Below, piece by piece: positions 35,132 through 42,911 of a stretch of DNA of 64,000 nt. The notes under the pieces were generated by a model that was not told where the DNA came from, made no database searches, and saw only the letters and a list, made by a program, of their open reading frames with translations. A program made the position numbers and the translations under genes. How positions within the stretch are numbered: the stretch's first letter is position 1; every line of letters starts with the position of its first letter. The DNA is taken from the NCBI RefSeq assembly GCF_000341085.1, contig NZ_ANBA01000001.1, positions 88,182 through 152,181 of the forward strand, written 5' to 3'. Source of the DNA: Nocardiopsis ganjiahuensis DSM 45031 (lineage in GTDB: Bacteria; Actinomycetota; Actinomycetes; Streptosporangiales; Streptosporangiaceae).

Positions 35132-36226
35132 CCCCTCCGGAAGCGTTTCGGGAGGCTCCTGGCCGGCGTCAGCTGCCCGCAGCGCGCTGATGATCGCCTC
35201 ACCCACCGCTTGGGCCACCGGCGGCGGGAAGGCGTTGCCGACCTGCCGGTAGGCGGCGGTTTTGCGGCCCTGGAACTCCCAGTCGGCGGGGAAGCCCTGG
35301 ATGAGGGCGGCCTGGGCCACGGTCAGCTTCGGCCCCAGGTCGCCGAACAGGTCCCGGTCCTCGTCCACGGTCTCGCCCAGCGCGTTGGCCACGCCCAGGC
35401 CGTCCACCCCCAGTGCGGCCCAGGCCCGCTTGGCGCGGGTGGGCCCCAAATCGGCGCCGCCGTGCTTCTTGGATCCGCCGACCAGGGTCGGTGCGACCGT
35501 GCCCCGTTCCTCGGCCTTGTTCTTCCACCTCAGGTAGTAGTCCATGGCGTCGGGCCTCTTCGAGGCCAGGTAGCGCTCCCGCATGGAGGCGTCCAGGGCC
35601 TCGGCGACGGTGACCTCGTGCTTGACCCCGCGAGGGGCCTGGAAGTACACGGCGTCGTCCTTGTGCATAGCGACCAGGATCGATCGGGGGCGCAGCTGCG
35701 GCACCCCGTAGTCGCGGGCCTCCAGCACGTCCCAGCCCAGGATCCGGTACTCCATCTCCTCCAGGCGGGCCCTGATCCTGTCCCGGTAGGGGGCGAACTT
35801 GTGCGCGGGCTCGAGCAGTCCGCGCACGTTCTCGATCATCACCGCACGCGGGTTGAGCTCCTCGGCCATGTCGAGCATGACGGGGAACAGGTCGCGCTCG
35901 TCGTCCTCGCCGAGCTGCTTGCCGGCCAGGGAGAAGGGCGGGCAGGGAACCCCGCCGGCCAGGAGGGCCGGGGGCTCGTCCCCCAGGACCTGCTTGAGTT
36001 CGTCCATGTCGAAGTCGGTCAGGTCCCAGGGGAGGATGGCGCAGTCCTCGCCTTCGCTGTTCTTCCAGCCGGCTCTGCGGGTGTTGTGCTCCAGGGTGCG
36101 GACGGCGTGCGGGTCGACCTCGATGAGCGCACGGTGGCGGAACCCGGCCTCGTGCAGGCCCACGGCCTGCCCGCCCGCGCCCGCGCAGATCTCCAGGGAC
36201 GTGTACTCGCCCCGCTGGTCCGGCAT
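35087..36226 (-). CDS. DNA (cytosine-5-)-methyltransferase
   Basis: A 379-residue m5C methyltransferase: motif I CAGAGGQAVGLHEAGF, motif IV GVPCPPFSLAG with the catalytic Cys, motif VI IENVRGL, motif VIII-like DYGVPQLRPR, and motif X AYRQVGNAFPPPVA. The variable target-recognition region is at ~residues 210-320. It should protect the host against the NaeI-type nuclease. The ATG at 36226 follows gaagagg; the upstream open frame is not family-like. It runs opposite to the nuclease and vsr genes, with overlapping ends. Confidence 0.93.
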   Translation of the reverse strand: MPDQRGEYTSLEICAGAGGQAVGLHEAGFRHRALIEVDPHAVRTLEHNTRRAGWKNSEGEDCAILPWDLTDFDMDELKQVLGDEPPALLAGGVPCPPFSLAGKQLGEDDERDLFPVMLDMAEELNPRAVMIENVRGLLEPAHKFAPYRDRIRARLEEMEYRILGWDVLEARDYGVPQLRPRSILVAMHKDDAVYFQAPRGVKHEVTVAEALDASMRERYLASKRPDAMDYYLRWKNKAEERGTVAPTLVGGSKKHGGADLGPTRAKRAWAALGVDGLGVANALGETVDEDRDLFGDLGPKLTVAQAALIQGFPADWEFQGRKTAAYRQVGNAFPPPVAQAVGEAIISALRAADAGQEPPETLPEGLLVEAGPRQLSLTG

Positions 36227-36869
36227 CCTTGTTCCTCTTCCTGTCCTGGTCGCCCCACCGGCCGCGCACGCGGCCGACGATCCGGCAATGATCGAACACC
36301 CGATCGAAGGGCGGTGTCCGACCACGATCGTGCCATGGGTCCGTGCCGACCACCCAGCGTTCGGGGAAGGTTCTCGCCACAGATCCAGGGGTGGCCTACC
36401 AGGGGTGATTCTATGTGCGGAAACGGGCGGGTATCCGCTTGTCCACAGGCCCGCCCCAGCGGCGCTGAACACCGCCGGCACAACCCGACTGCCGCCCTGC
36501 GCTCGCCCTCGGCCCCGCAGTCCGGCGGACCGGACTCCTCCTCAGGCTAGGGGGCGAAGCTTTCGGGGACGCAACTGAGACGTGTGCGTTTGCCCTCCCT
36601 TTCCCTGCGGGCCGCGACGACCCGACCGGCGGCGCACAACCCTCGCTACCCCCTTGACCACGGAGCCGATCGGAACCGTAGTTCCGCGGAGGGCTTCGGG
36701 AACCGATCAGCGCCGATCGGCCTTGACCACCCCCATCAATGGGCCTGCTTCTTCCCGGCGAGGAGACCGCAGTTCACGCACAGAGGGCCGCCGGGAAGCC
36801 TCCCCTGCTCCGAAGAGTATGCACCCAGGGCCCTTCGCATACCCGCACAGAGACCAGGGAGGCGCCACC
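36227..36869. other. 640-bp region upstream of the methyltransferase
   Basis: Holds the methyltransferase promoter region. ORFs in this stretch have no gene-like start or composition. I see no controller-protein gene. Confidence 0.4.
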
Positions 36870-37037
36870 TCAGTTATCACGCTTCCCCCGCCTGAGCAGC
36901 AGCTCCAAGACCTCTCGGGCCGACTTGCTTTCCCCCGCTTTTCCCTTCACCGCATACACCACCAAGAAAAAAATGATGGCCGCGGAAGCGATCACCATCA
37001 TGTGCGAAGCCGTGATACCGACGAGAGACACAGACAT
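36870..37037 (-). CDS. Small single-pass membrane protein
   Basis: A 55-residue protein starting MSVSLVGITASHMM. One hydrophobic helix (MVIASAAIIFFLVVYAV) is followed by a Lys/Arg/Glu-rich tail. The ATG has gaggt eight bases upstream. The local DNA is less GC-rich than the genes around it. It lies alone between the R-M module and the helicase block, pointing towards the methyltransferase. Function unknown; a small toxin or membrane sensor is possible. Confidence 0.45.
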   Translation of the reverse strand: MSVSLVGITASHMMVIASAAIIFFLVVYAVKGKAGESKSAREVLELLLRRGKRDN

Positions 37038-37649
37038 AGAAGACCTCAGCATATTAAAACCGCACTGGACCCCAGGAGTAAAGCACAGATCCTCGCCCTT
37101 GAAACGCGAAACCGAACCCCAGAGGGAACACTGAAAAAGATCGGGAGAATACGGAAGGAAATGCAAGACAGCCATCCGACGATCGAATCATCCGACCTTC
37201 GGGGCGCCGCCGACACGGCGCCGCGAGGCGGGAGCCTTCTGCCTGCCGGTCCCCTCGGTGAGAAAAAATGCAAGAAGATGGGGCCCAAAAAGAGCCCCAG
37301 TCGATCCGGGAATGGAGTACAATGCCCCACCCGACCAGACAGGGAGGACCAACATCATGAACAAAGCACGAGCATGCAGCCTGAAACCGCTTTGAGCTGC
37401 GACAACTCCCACAGACGATCATCCGGTGGCAGAGCCGGCTTGTGAGCCCGCGCCGCCTGGGCCGACATGAACGTTCTTGCCGGTCCCCGAGAATGCAAGA
37501 AAACGCAAGGAAGTGCATGGAGCAGATACCGGCGACTGTGCTTCATGCAACCAAAACCTGTGGCATACTCAGGCCGCAGGAGTACCTTGCACCCCAGACC
37601 CGGGCAGGTCCTCGAACTTTCTCCTCCGAACAAACCCCAGGGGTGGACT
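37038..37649. other. 610-bp lower-GC spacer before the defence block
   Basis: This is the promoter region of the six-gene block. A GGGGC...GCCCC hairpin lies around 37279-37297. A possible 95-codon ORF starts at ATG 37161 after ggaagga, but its composition is not gene-like. Nothing else is supported. Confidence 0.35.
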
Positions 37650-38516
37650 ATGCCCTCTTCTTCACATTCCCCAGGATCCGAAGCCGCTGCCTGCGGAGTA
37701 TTCCTTTCGGACCTGTGCGCCAAACGCGGCGTCCATCAGAGCGACCTCGCAAAAAATATCAACCTGATGTGGGACCAGAGAAGTGATGACCACCACTGGC
37801 TGGAGCACCTCTCCCTCGCAACCCTGTCCAGGATCCTCGGTGGGAATATCAAGCGAACGCCCCGCCGGAAGAAGTTCAACCTCATCGTTCTGGCCGCACT
37901 GCACTTGGAGTGGACCATGGCGGGCGGGAACGGTCAGAGCCCGGGGCTGAAGGATGTGGAAAAGGTCTGGGAAGAGTGGCTGGAGTTCCGGCAGAAGGCC
38001 CTCCCCCAGCCCTCCGACCAGAGTGTCTCCGACTCACTGTCCTCCCTCTCCCCCTCTTCTTCGGAGGCTGCCAGCAGGATCGGCCTTTCTGACACCGAGC
38101 AGCGCAGGTACGAGAACGCTTACGGAGACGTCGGTCTCTCCCTCCTCGAGGCGGCCCGGTCCTCCGACCAGAAATCAGCCCTGCTCCTGGGGGTGCTGCG
38201 CTGCATTGACGACCACCCCGGCGAAGGAGAAACCTGGTTGAGCGAAGCGAGTTCCCTCGGCTGCCGTCAGGCAACCGGATTGCTGAGCATCCCGACGCCG
38301 TCGGAGCGCAAGCACGCAGCCGTCGGGATCGCATTGGAGTTCGCTTCATCACCCAACAGTGCACCCGCCCCGAACGGGAAGAGGGTCCTGCTCCTCGAAG
38401 GAGCTGCCAGGGCCGGCAGCGGGGAAGCCGCCCGGCTGCTGGCGGCCCATTACGACAAGCAGGGGGCAGCCGGCCACGCCGAGCGCTGGAGTCTGGCAGC
38501 CGCCCGGCTCGCCTAG
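37650..38516 (+). CDS. HTH/Sel1-like protein, first gene of the defence block
   Basis: A 288-residue protein. The N-terminal ~100 residues look like a helix-turn-helix region (FLSDLCAKRGVHQSDLAKNI ... LATLSRILGG). The C-terminal part has Sel1/TPR-like helices (SEASSLGCRQATGLLS, AARAGSGEAARLLAAHYDKQG). It starts with ATG behind aggggtgg. It precedes the HNH-like gene by 34 bp and is probably co-transcribed. A regulator or sensor of the downstream system is the natural guess; no close family is recognised. Confidence 0.6.
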   Translation: MPSSSHSPGSEAAACGVFLSDLCAKRGVHQSDLAKNINLMWDQRSDDHHWLEHLSLATLSRILGGNIKRTPRRKKFNLIVLAALHLEWTMAGGNGQSPGLKDVEKVWEEWLEFRQKALPQPSDQSVSDSLSSLSPSSSEAASRIGLSDTEQRRYENAYGDVGLSLLEAARSSDQKSALLLGVLRCIDDHPGEGETWLSEASSLGCRQATGLLSIPTPSERKHAAVGIALEFASSPNSAPAPNGKRVLLLEGAARAGSGEAARLLAAHYDKQGAAGHAERWSLAAARLA

Positions 38517-38550
38517 CCGGAAAAATCAAGACCAAAAACGAGGAGGACAT

Positions 38551-39246
38551 GTGCGTCCTGCATGGAACGATCCGGGTCTGCGTGCCGGCACCCGGATCAA
38601 GGTGGCCCTCTGGCTGCTGGCGGAAGTGGGCGAGGGAAACACCTTCACCAAGGCGCAGCTCCGCGATGCGTTCCCGGGGGTCGAGCAAGTCGACCGGCGG
38701 ATGCGCGATCTCCGGGACGACGGCTGGATCATCCACACGAACAGGGAGGACCCCGGGCTCCCGACGAACACGCTCTGCTTCGTCAAGGCCGGCGACGACG
38801 TGTGGGACCCCCGGGCAGCGCGCAAGCGCTCGGAGCCCGGTCTCAGCAACAAGGAACGGGCCAGCGTGCTGGCCGCCGACGATTTCATGTGCACCGTCTG
38901 CGGTATCGCTGCGGGAGAGGCCTACCCCGAGTCCCGGCGCGGGGAGACGGCACAGCTGTCGGTGAGCGTCAGAGAAGAGCTCCTGCCGGAGGGGGCCTCC
39001 AAGCAGAGGTTCGTCACCGAGTGCAAACGTTGCAGGGCCGGCGATACGCAGGCAGGGTCACCCCAGACGTCCGATGTGCTGACAGCGGTCGACTCGCTCA
39101 GCGCCGCGGACCGCGAAGAGCTCGCACAGTGGGTCAGGCGGGGACGGCGCCTCCCCCGGCGGGTGGAGCAGCTGTGGACCGAGTACCGTCGGCTGCCCGC
39201 TGACGCGCGCGTGGCCGTGGCCGAGCGGCTGCGTACACGGCCCTGA
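38551..39246 (+). CDS. Winged-helix plus HNH-like zinc protein
   Basis: A 231-residue protein started by GTG after aggagg. Residues 1-~75 look like a winged helix (IKVALWLLAEVGEGNTFTKA ... MRDLRDDGWII). Residues ~105-165 hold two CxxC pairs (CTVCG near 113, CKRCR near 157) spaced as in HNH nucleases. The segment between them (QLSVSVREELLPEGASKQRF) lacks the His that normally starts the HNH catalytic motif. It may therefore bind DNA without cutting, or use other residues. The C-terminus is Arg-rich and helical. It lies 86 bp before the ParB-like gene. Confidence 0.6.
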   Translation: MRPAWNDPGLRAGTRIKVALWLLAEVGEGNTFTKAQLRDAFPGVEQVDRRMRDLRDDGWIIHTNREDPGLPTNTLCFVKAGDDVWDPRAARKRSEPGLSNKERASVLAADDFMCTVCGIAAGEAYPESRRGETAQLSVSVREELLPEGASKQRFVTECKRCRAGDTQAGSPQTSDVLTAVDSLSAADREELAQWVRRGRRLPRRVEQLWTEYRRLPADARVAVAERLRTRP

Positions 39247-39332
39247 CGCTTCACCGTCGCAGGAGGCGTTCTCCGAACCGACAACAGCCCACTGGAACGC
39301 ACCGGCTTCTCACAGGACTGGAAGACAAGCAG

Positions 39333-40769
39333 ATGAACCCCACTGAGATCGCAGAGCCCCCCCGAAGCGGCGAGATCCGCGCGACGGTCGAAGCGCGCCT
39401 GCAGGAAGGGCGCAGAGGAGGGAGCGCCCCCGAGACCGTGCGGGTCGAATGGCGCGGCCAACCCCTGAACCTCGAAGTCGTCACGATGCCCGTCAGCGAT
39501 CTCTTCTACAACCCGCAGACCCACCGCGTCCGCGCCCAGCGCGCCCACGACCCCCTGCGCGACGCCGAACTCGCAAAGGACCCGTGGTCCTATGAGAGCC
39601 AGGCGTACCTGCACGACCTGCTCAAGTGCAATCCCAAGAACCCCGACTCGCCCGACCCCGCGTTCGAAAAGCTCAAGGACGACCTGAAGCAGTACGGCCA
39701 GAAGGACGCCGGGATCATCACTCACAGCGGTGTCCTGGTCAACGGCAATACACGTCACGCCGCCCTCAGGGACCTGACGTCCCCCAACATGCGGGTGGCC
39801 GTGCTTCCCGCAGACGCCACATGGGTCGACATCGCGGCTGTCGAGTTGGAGCTGCAGCTCCGCAAGGACCGCCGCCGCGAGTACTCCTACATCAACCGGC
39901 TGATCGCCGTCCACGAGCAGGTCACGATGGGCCGCTCCATGAAGCAGATCCGCGAGGACTTCCGGACCACCCAGAAGTCGATCGACCGCGACCTGTGGGT
40001 GCACCACTTCATCTCCGACGCGATCCACCGCAGCCGGACCGAGCTCGCGGACGGAAACACGGCCAGCCTGCGGCTGATGGACTTCGAAGGCCACCAGGAG
40101 ACCCTGAGCGAGCTGTACCGGAGCTGTCAGGAGGCCGACCCGGACGAAGCCGACGCGATCAAGGAGAGCCGTCTGCTCGCCATCCTCCTGGACTTCGCCA
40201 AGACCAGGGTCAGGTGGATCAAGGAGGACTTCCACGACGCCTACCTCGACCCGTTGTTGGGCGAGGACTTCGCCGCCTCCGAGGAAACCAGCCTGGACGA
40301 GGACCACGGCCTGCCGGGATTCGATCCCGGGCCCGGCCCCGGTCTGAACGGTGAGGCCCCCCAGGTCCTGCGTGCCCGCGCCGCAACCGACCGGGTCCTG
40401 ACCGCAAAAGCAAAGCAGGCGGTCTCTGCGAGGCTTTCCCCGGATGAAGCCGCTGAGACACGGGACGTCCTCCAACAGGCGCGAGACGCTATGGACCGCG
40501 GTGTCGCCGGGGCAGAGGCCGACGGACGCAGGGCTGAACGCAAACTCGCAGCAGCTGAGACGCTCCGCGAGGCGACAGGTCTGATCAGGGAGTGCACCAA
40601 GGAAGTAGCCCAAGCCCGCAGCCACAACCTGATGGAACACCGGATTCTCGACGAGGCCATCGAAGAGCTCGGGGCCGCGCTGAAGCAGCTGTCCCGGCAC
40701 TCCTCGCGCGGGGTGGAGCAGCCCGGTCGGGGGCTGACATGGCTGCAGGACGCGGTCGCCGAGCTGTGA
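39333..40769 (+). CDS. ParB/Srx-fold domain protein
   Basis: A 478-residue protein. Residues ~50-160 form a ParB-like N-terminal domain: PVSDLFYNPQTHRVRAQ, then LKDDLKQYGQKDAGIITHSG and the nucleotide-binding box VNGNTRHAAL. A helical region with a possible HTH follows (SMKQIREDFRTTQKSIDRDLW). The last ~120 residues are a long charged coiled coil. There is no ParA next to it, so it is not a partition gene. Its 3' end overlaps the SNF2 gene, implying coupled synthesis. A CTPase/DNA-clamp or nuclease role in defence is inference. Confidence 0.75.
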   Translation: MNPTEIAEPPRSGEIRATVEARLQEGRRGGSAPETVRVEWRGQPLNLEVVTMPVSDLFYNPQTHRVRAQRAHDPLRDAELAKDPWSYESQAYLHDLLKCNPKNPDSPDPAFEKLKDDLKQYGQKDAGIITHSGVLVNGNTRHAALRDLTSPNMRVAVLPADATWVDIAAVELELQLRKDRRREYSYINRLIAVHEQVTMGRSMKQIREDFRTTQKSIDRDLWVHHFISDAIHRSRTELADGNTASLRLMDFEGHQETLSELYRSCQEADPDEADAIKESRLLAILLDFAKTRVRWIKEDFHDAYLDPLLGEDFAASEETSLDEDHGLPGFDPGPGPGLNGEAPQVLRARAATDRVLTAKAKQAVSARLSPDEAAETRDVLQQARDAMDRGVAGAEADGRRAERKLAAAETLREATGLIRECTKEVAQARSHNLMEHRILDEAIEELGAALKQLSRHSSRGVEQPGRGLTWLQDAVAEL

Positions 40770-42610
40770 AGGAAGATCCCACCGCCCCCAGTCTCAGACT
40801 CGAGATGGCTCCTGCCGGAACCGCGGTGCTCCTGAAGTCGGACGCTGAGCACGCCCCGGCCCTGGGCCGCCTGTCGTCCCGGTTTCGCAGCGCCGTGCAC
40901 CAGGACAGGCAGTCCCTGCTGGTGCCCCTCGACGACTTCCTCGCCGGGCTGCGCGCCCTCCGGTCCTGGCCTTCGAAGGACGTCCGGTGGGACCCCGAGG
41001 TGACTTCTCTGGTCAGGGACTCACTCCACGACGCGCAGGAGGCCAAGGAGCGGCTTGCCGACAGCGGCCCCGGCACCGTCGGCGTCCTACCCGATGAGGT
41101 GCCGGACCTCTTGGTACCGGGGTGGAGAGCCGGGCTGACGCCCTTTCAGAAACGGGATATAGGCAAGCTCCTGTCGATGCGCCACGGCGCCAACTTCAGC
41201 GTCCCCGGAGCAGGGAAGACGCGGGTCACCCTGGCTGACTTCCAGGCGTCGAGGCTCCGCGGCGACATCTCACGCATGCTCGTCGTCGCTCCGAAGTCCG
41301 CCCACGGAAGCTGGCTCGAGGAAATGCGCCTGTGCTTCGACCGCCCCCCGTCGATCCACACCGTCGACGGCGGCCCGCTTGACCCCCTGGCGGAGGTCGT
41401 GCTGGTCAACTACGAGCGGCTCGCCCTGAACCAGAGCGCGCTGGCGAAGTGGCTCAGCGCCGAACCGGCCATGATGGTCCTGGACGAGGCGCACCGCATG
41501 AAGCGGGGGGCGAGGGGGGTCTACGGCACCGTATGCCTGGCCCTGGGCCCGCGTGCCCGCCGCAGGCTCGCCCTCACCGGGACTCCCGCGCCCAACGGCG
41601 TCAAAGACCTGCAGAGCATCTTCACCTTCGTCTGGCCCGGCCAGGGGGCGCGGACGGTTGAACGCGCCACCGCGGACCGCAGCCTGCGCGACGCAAGCAC
41701 CGTCCTCAAGCCGTTCTTCTCCCGGACCACCAAACAGGAACTCGGCCTCCCCCCGCTCGACGCCCGGATCGTGCGCGTCCCCCTCGAAGGCCTGCACCGC
41801 GAGCTCTACTCGGCGATCATCGGGGAGGAGGGCCTCAAAGCCGCCGGGAAGGGGCAGGGAAACGAGGAACTGGAGAAGTACGGGCGGATCTCCATGTACC
41901 TGATCATGGCTGCAACGACCCCGGCCCTGCTGTCCGCCGGTGCCGACAGGCACGAACCGCTGCCCTACGGGCTCCCTCCCCTTCCTCCGCCCCGGAACAA
42001 GACCCTGACCGAGCTCATGGAGGCCCTCCCCCGTTACGAGGAGTCCCCGAAATACAGGAAGGCCTGCGAAATCGTCGCAGCCAACGCCGCCCGGGGGCGC
42101 AAGACGATCGTGTGGTCGACCTTCGTGCGCAGCCTGACCACTCTCCAGCAGATGCTCCGGGAGTACAGGCCTGCAGTCGTGTACGGGTCGACCCCTGACC
42201 GGGACGATCAGATCAAGCGGTTCCGCGAGGACCCCGGCTGCCTGGTCCTGCTGTCCAACCCCGCAACTCTCGGCGAAGGCATCAGCCTCCACCAGGTCTG
42301 CCACGAAGCCGTGTACGTGGACAGGGACTTCACCGCCGGCCGGTTCCTCCAGAGCCTGGACCGAATCCACCGGCTCGGCCTGGAACCCGGCACCGAGACG
42401 AACGTGAGGATCCTGGTCGCGGAGAGGACCATCGACGAGGTCATCCAGGAACGGCTCGCAGAGAAGCTGCGCTTCATGGGTACCGTGCTCGATGATCCTG
42501 GGGTCGAGCAACTCGCGGACCTGAGCGATGAGCCCACCACCCCGGCCGGCCTGGCACCGTCCGACATGCCAGCGGTGCAGAAACACCTCAGCGAATACCC
42601 GATCGCCTGA
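40739..42610 (+). CDS. SNF2-family DNA translocase
   Basis: A 623-residue SF2 ATPase. Motif I is SVPGAGKTR (~residue 153), not the usual GLGKT form. Motif II is LDEAHRMK (~248), motif III LTGTPAPN (~278), motif V TLGEGISLHQ (~510) and motif VI QSLDRIHRLG (~537). It should move along double-stranded DNA. ATG at 40739 overlaps the ParB-like gene by 31 bp; a GTG at 40766 forming GTGA with its stop is an alternative. It resembles the SNF2 proteins of several defence systems, but the ParB partner is unusual. Confidence 0.85.
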   Translation: MAAGRGRRAVKEDPTAPSLRLEMAPAGTAVLLKSDAEHAPALGRLSSRFRSAVHQDRQSLLVPLDDFLAGLRALRSWPSKDVRWDPEVTSLVRDSLHDAQEAKERLADSGPGTVGVLPDEVPDLLVPGWRAGLTPFQKRDIGKLLSMRHGANFSVPGAGKTRVTLADFQASRLRGDISRMLVVAPKSAHGSWLEEMRLCFDRPPSIHTVDGGPLDPLAEVVLVNYERLALNQSALAKWLSAEPAMMVLDEAHRMKRGARGVYGTVCLALGPRARRRLALTGTPAPNGVKDLQSIFTFVWPGQGARTVERATADRSLRDASTVLKPFFSRTTKQELGLPPLDARIVRVPLEGLHRELYSAIIGEEGLKAAGKGQGNEELEKYGRISMYLIMAATTPALLSAGADRHEPLPYGLPPLPPPRNKTLTELMEALPRYEESPKYRKACEIVAANAARGRKTIVWSTFVRSLTTLQQMLREYRPAVVYGSTPDRDDQIKRFREDPGCLVLLSNPATLGEGISLHQVCHEAVYVDRDFTAGRFLQSLDRIHRLGLEPGTETNVRILVAERTIDEVIQERLAEKLRFMGTVLDDPGVEQLADLSDEPTTPAGLAPSDMPAVQKHLSEYPIA

Positions 42611-42911
42611 ACAGACAGCCGCGTGTTCTCCCGACTCCCCTTCCGCCCTGTCAACGGCGGCACAACGCCGAGCGGGCAGGGGCTACGCCGGTGTCGGCCG
42701 TTGCCTGCTCCCCCTGAGTGACGGGAGGCGATCCCGGCACACACCAGAGTTTCCATCACGCCCGGCACGAAACAGGACCGTACACCGGGGAGAAAAATAG
42801 CTCATGCGCCGCTTGCATCACGCATGTATCTTTTTTTCCCATATGGCCCTATCTCCCGCTCTGACCTGGTAGTTAAATCGAAGTGGAGCAAGGCAGAGCG
42901 GAGCCGAGAAT
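42611..42911. other. 301-bp spacer inside the defence block
   Basis: Contains a copy of the 60-bp repeat (42716-42776), a run of seven T at 42828, and an AT-rich stretch (tggtagttaaatcg near 42868) that could be a promoter. The 1153-residue and helicase genes may thus be transcribed separately from the ParB/SNF2 genes. Confidence 0.45.
42716..42776. repeat. 60-bp interspersed repeat, copy A
   Basis: Starts gagtgacgggaggcgatccc and ends cccggcacgaaacagg. It contains the short dyad CGGGA-N5-TCCCG. Related copies lie at 53325, 55678 and 58300. Confidence 0.75.

Noticed and set aside
36582..37445. 287-codon open frame in the spacer before the defence block
   Set aside because: Its composition is erratic and it lacks a ribosome site at its start; a shorter ORF from 37161 is only marginally better.
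39333..40769. ParB-like gene as a plasmid partition gene
   Set aside because: There is no parA or parS-like repeat nearby, and it overlaps a SNF2 helicase gene.
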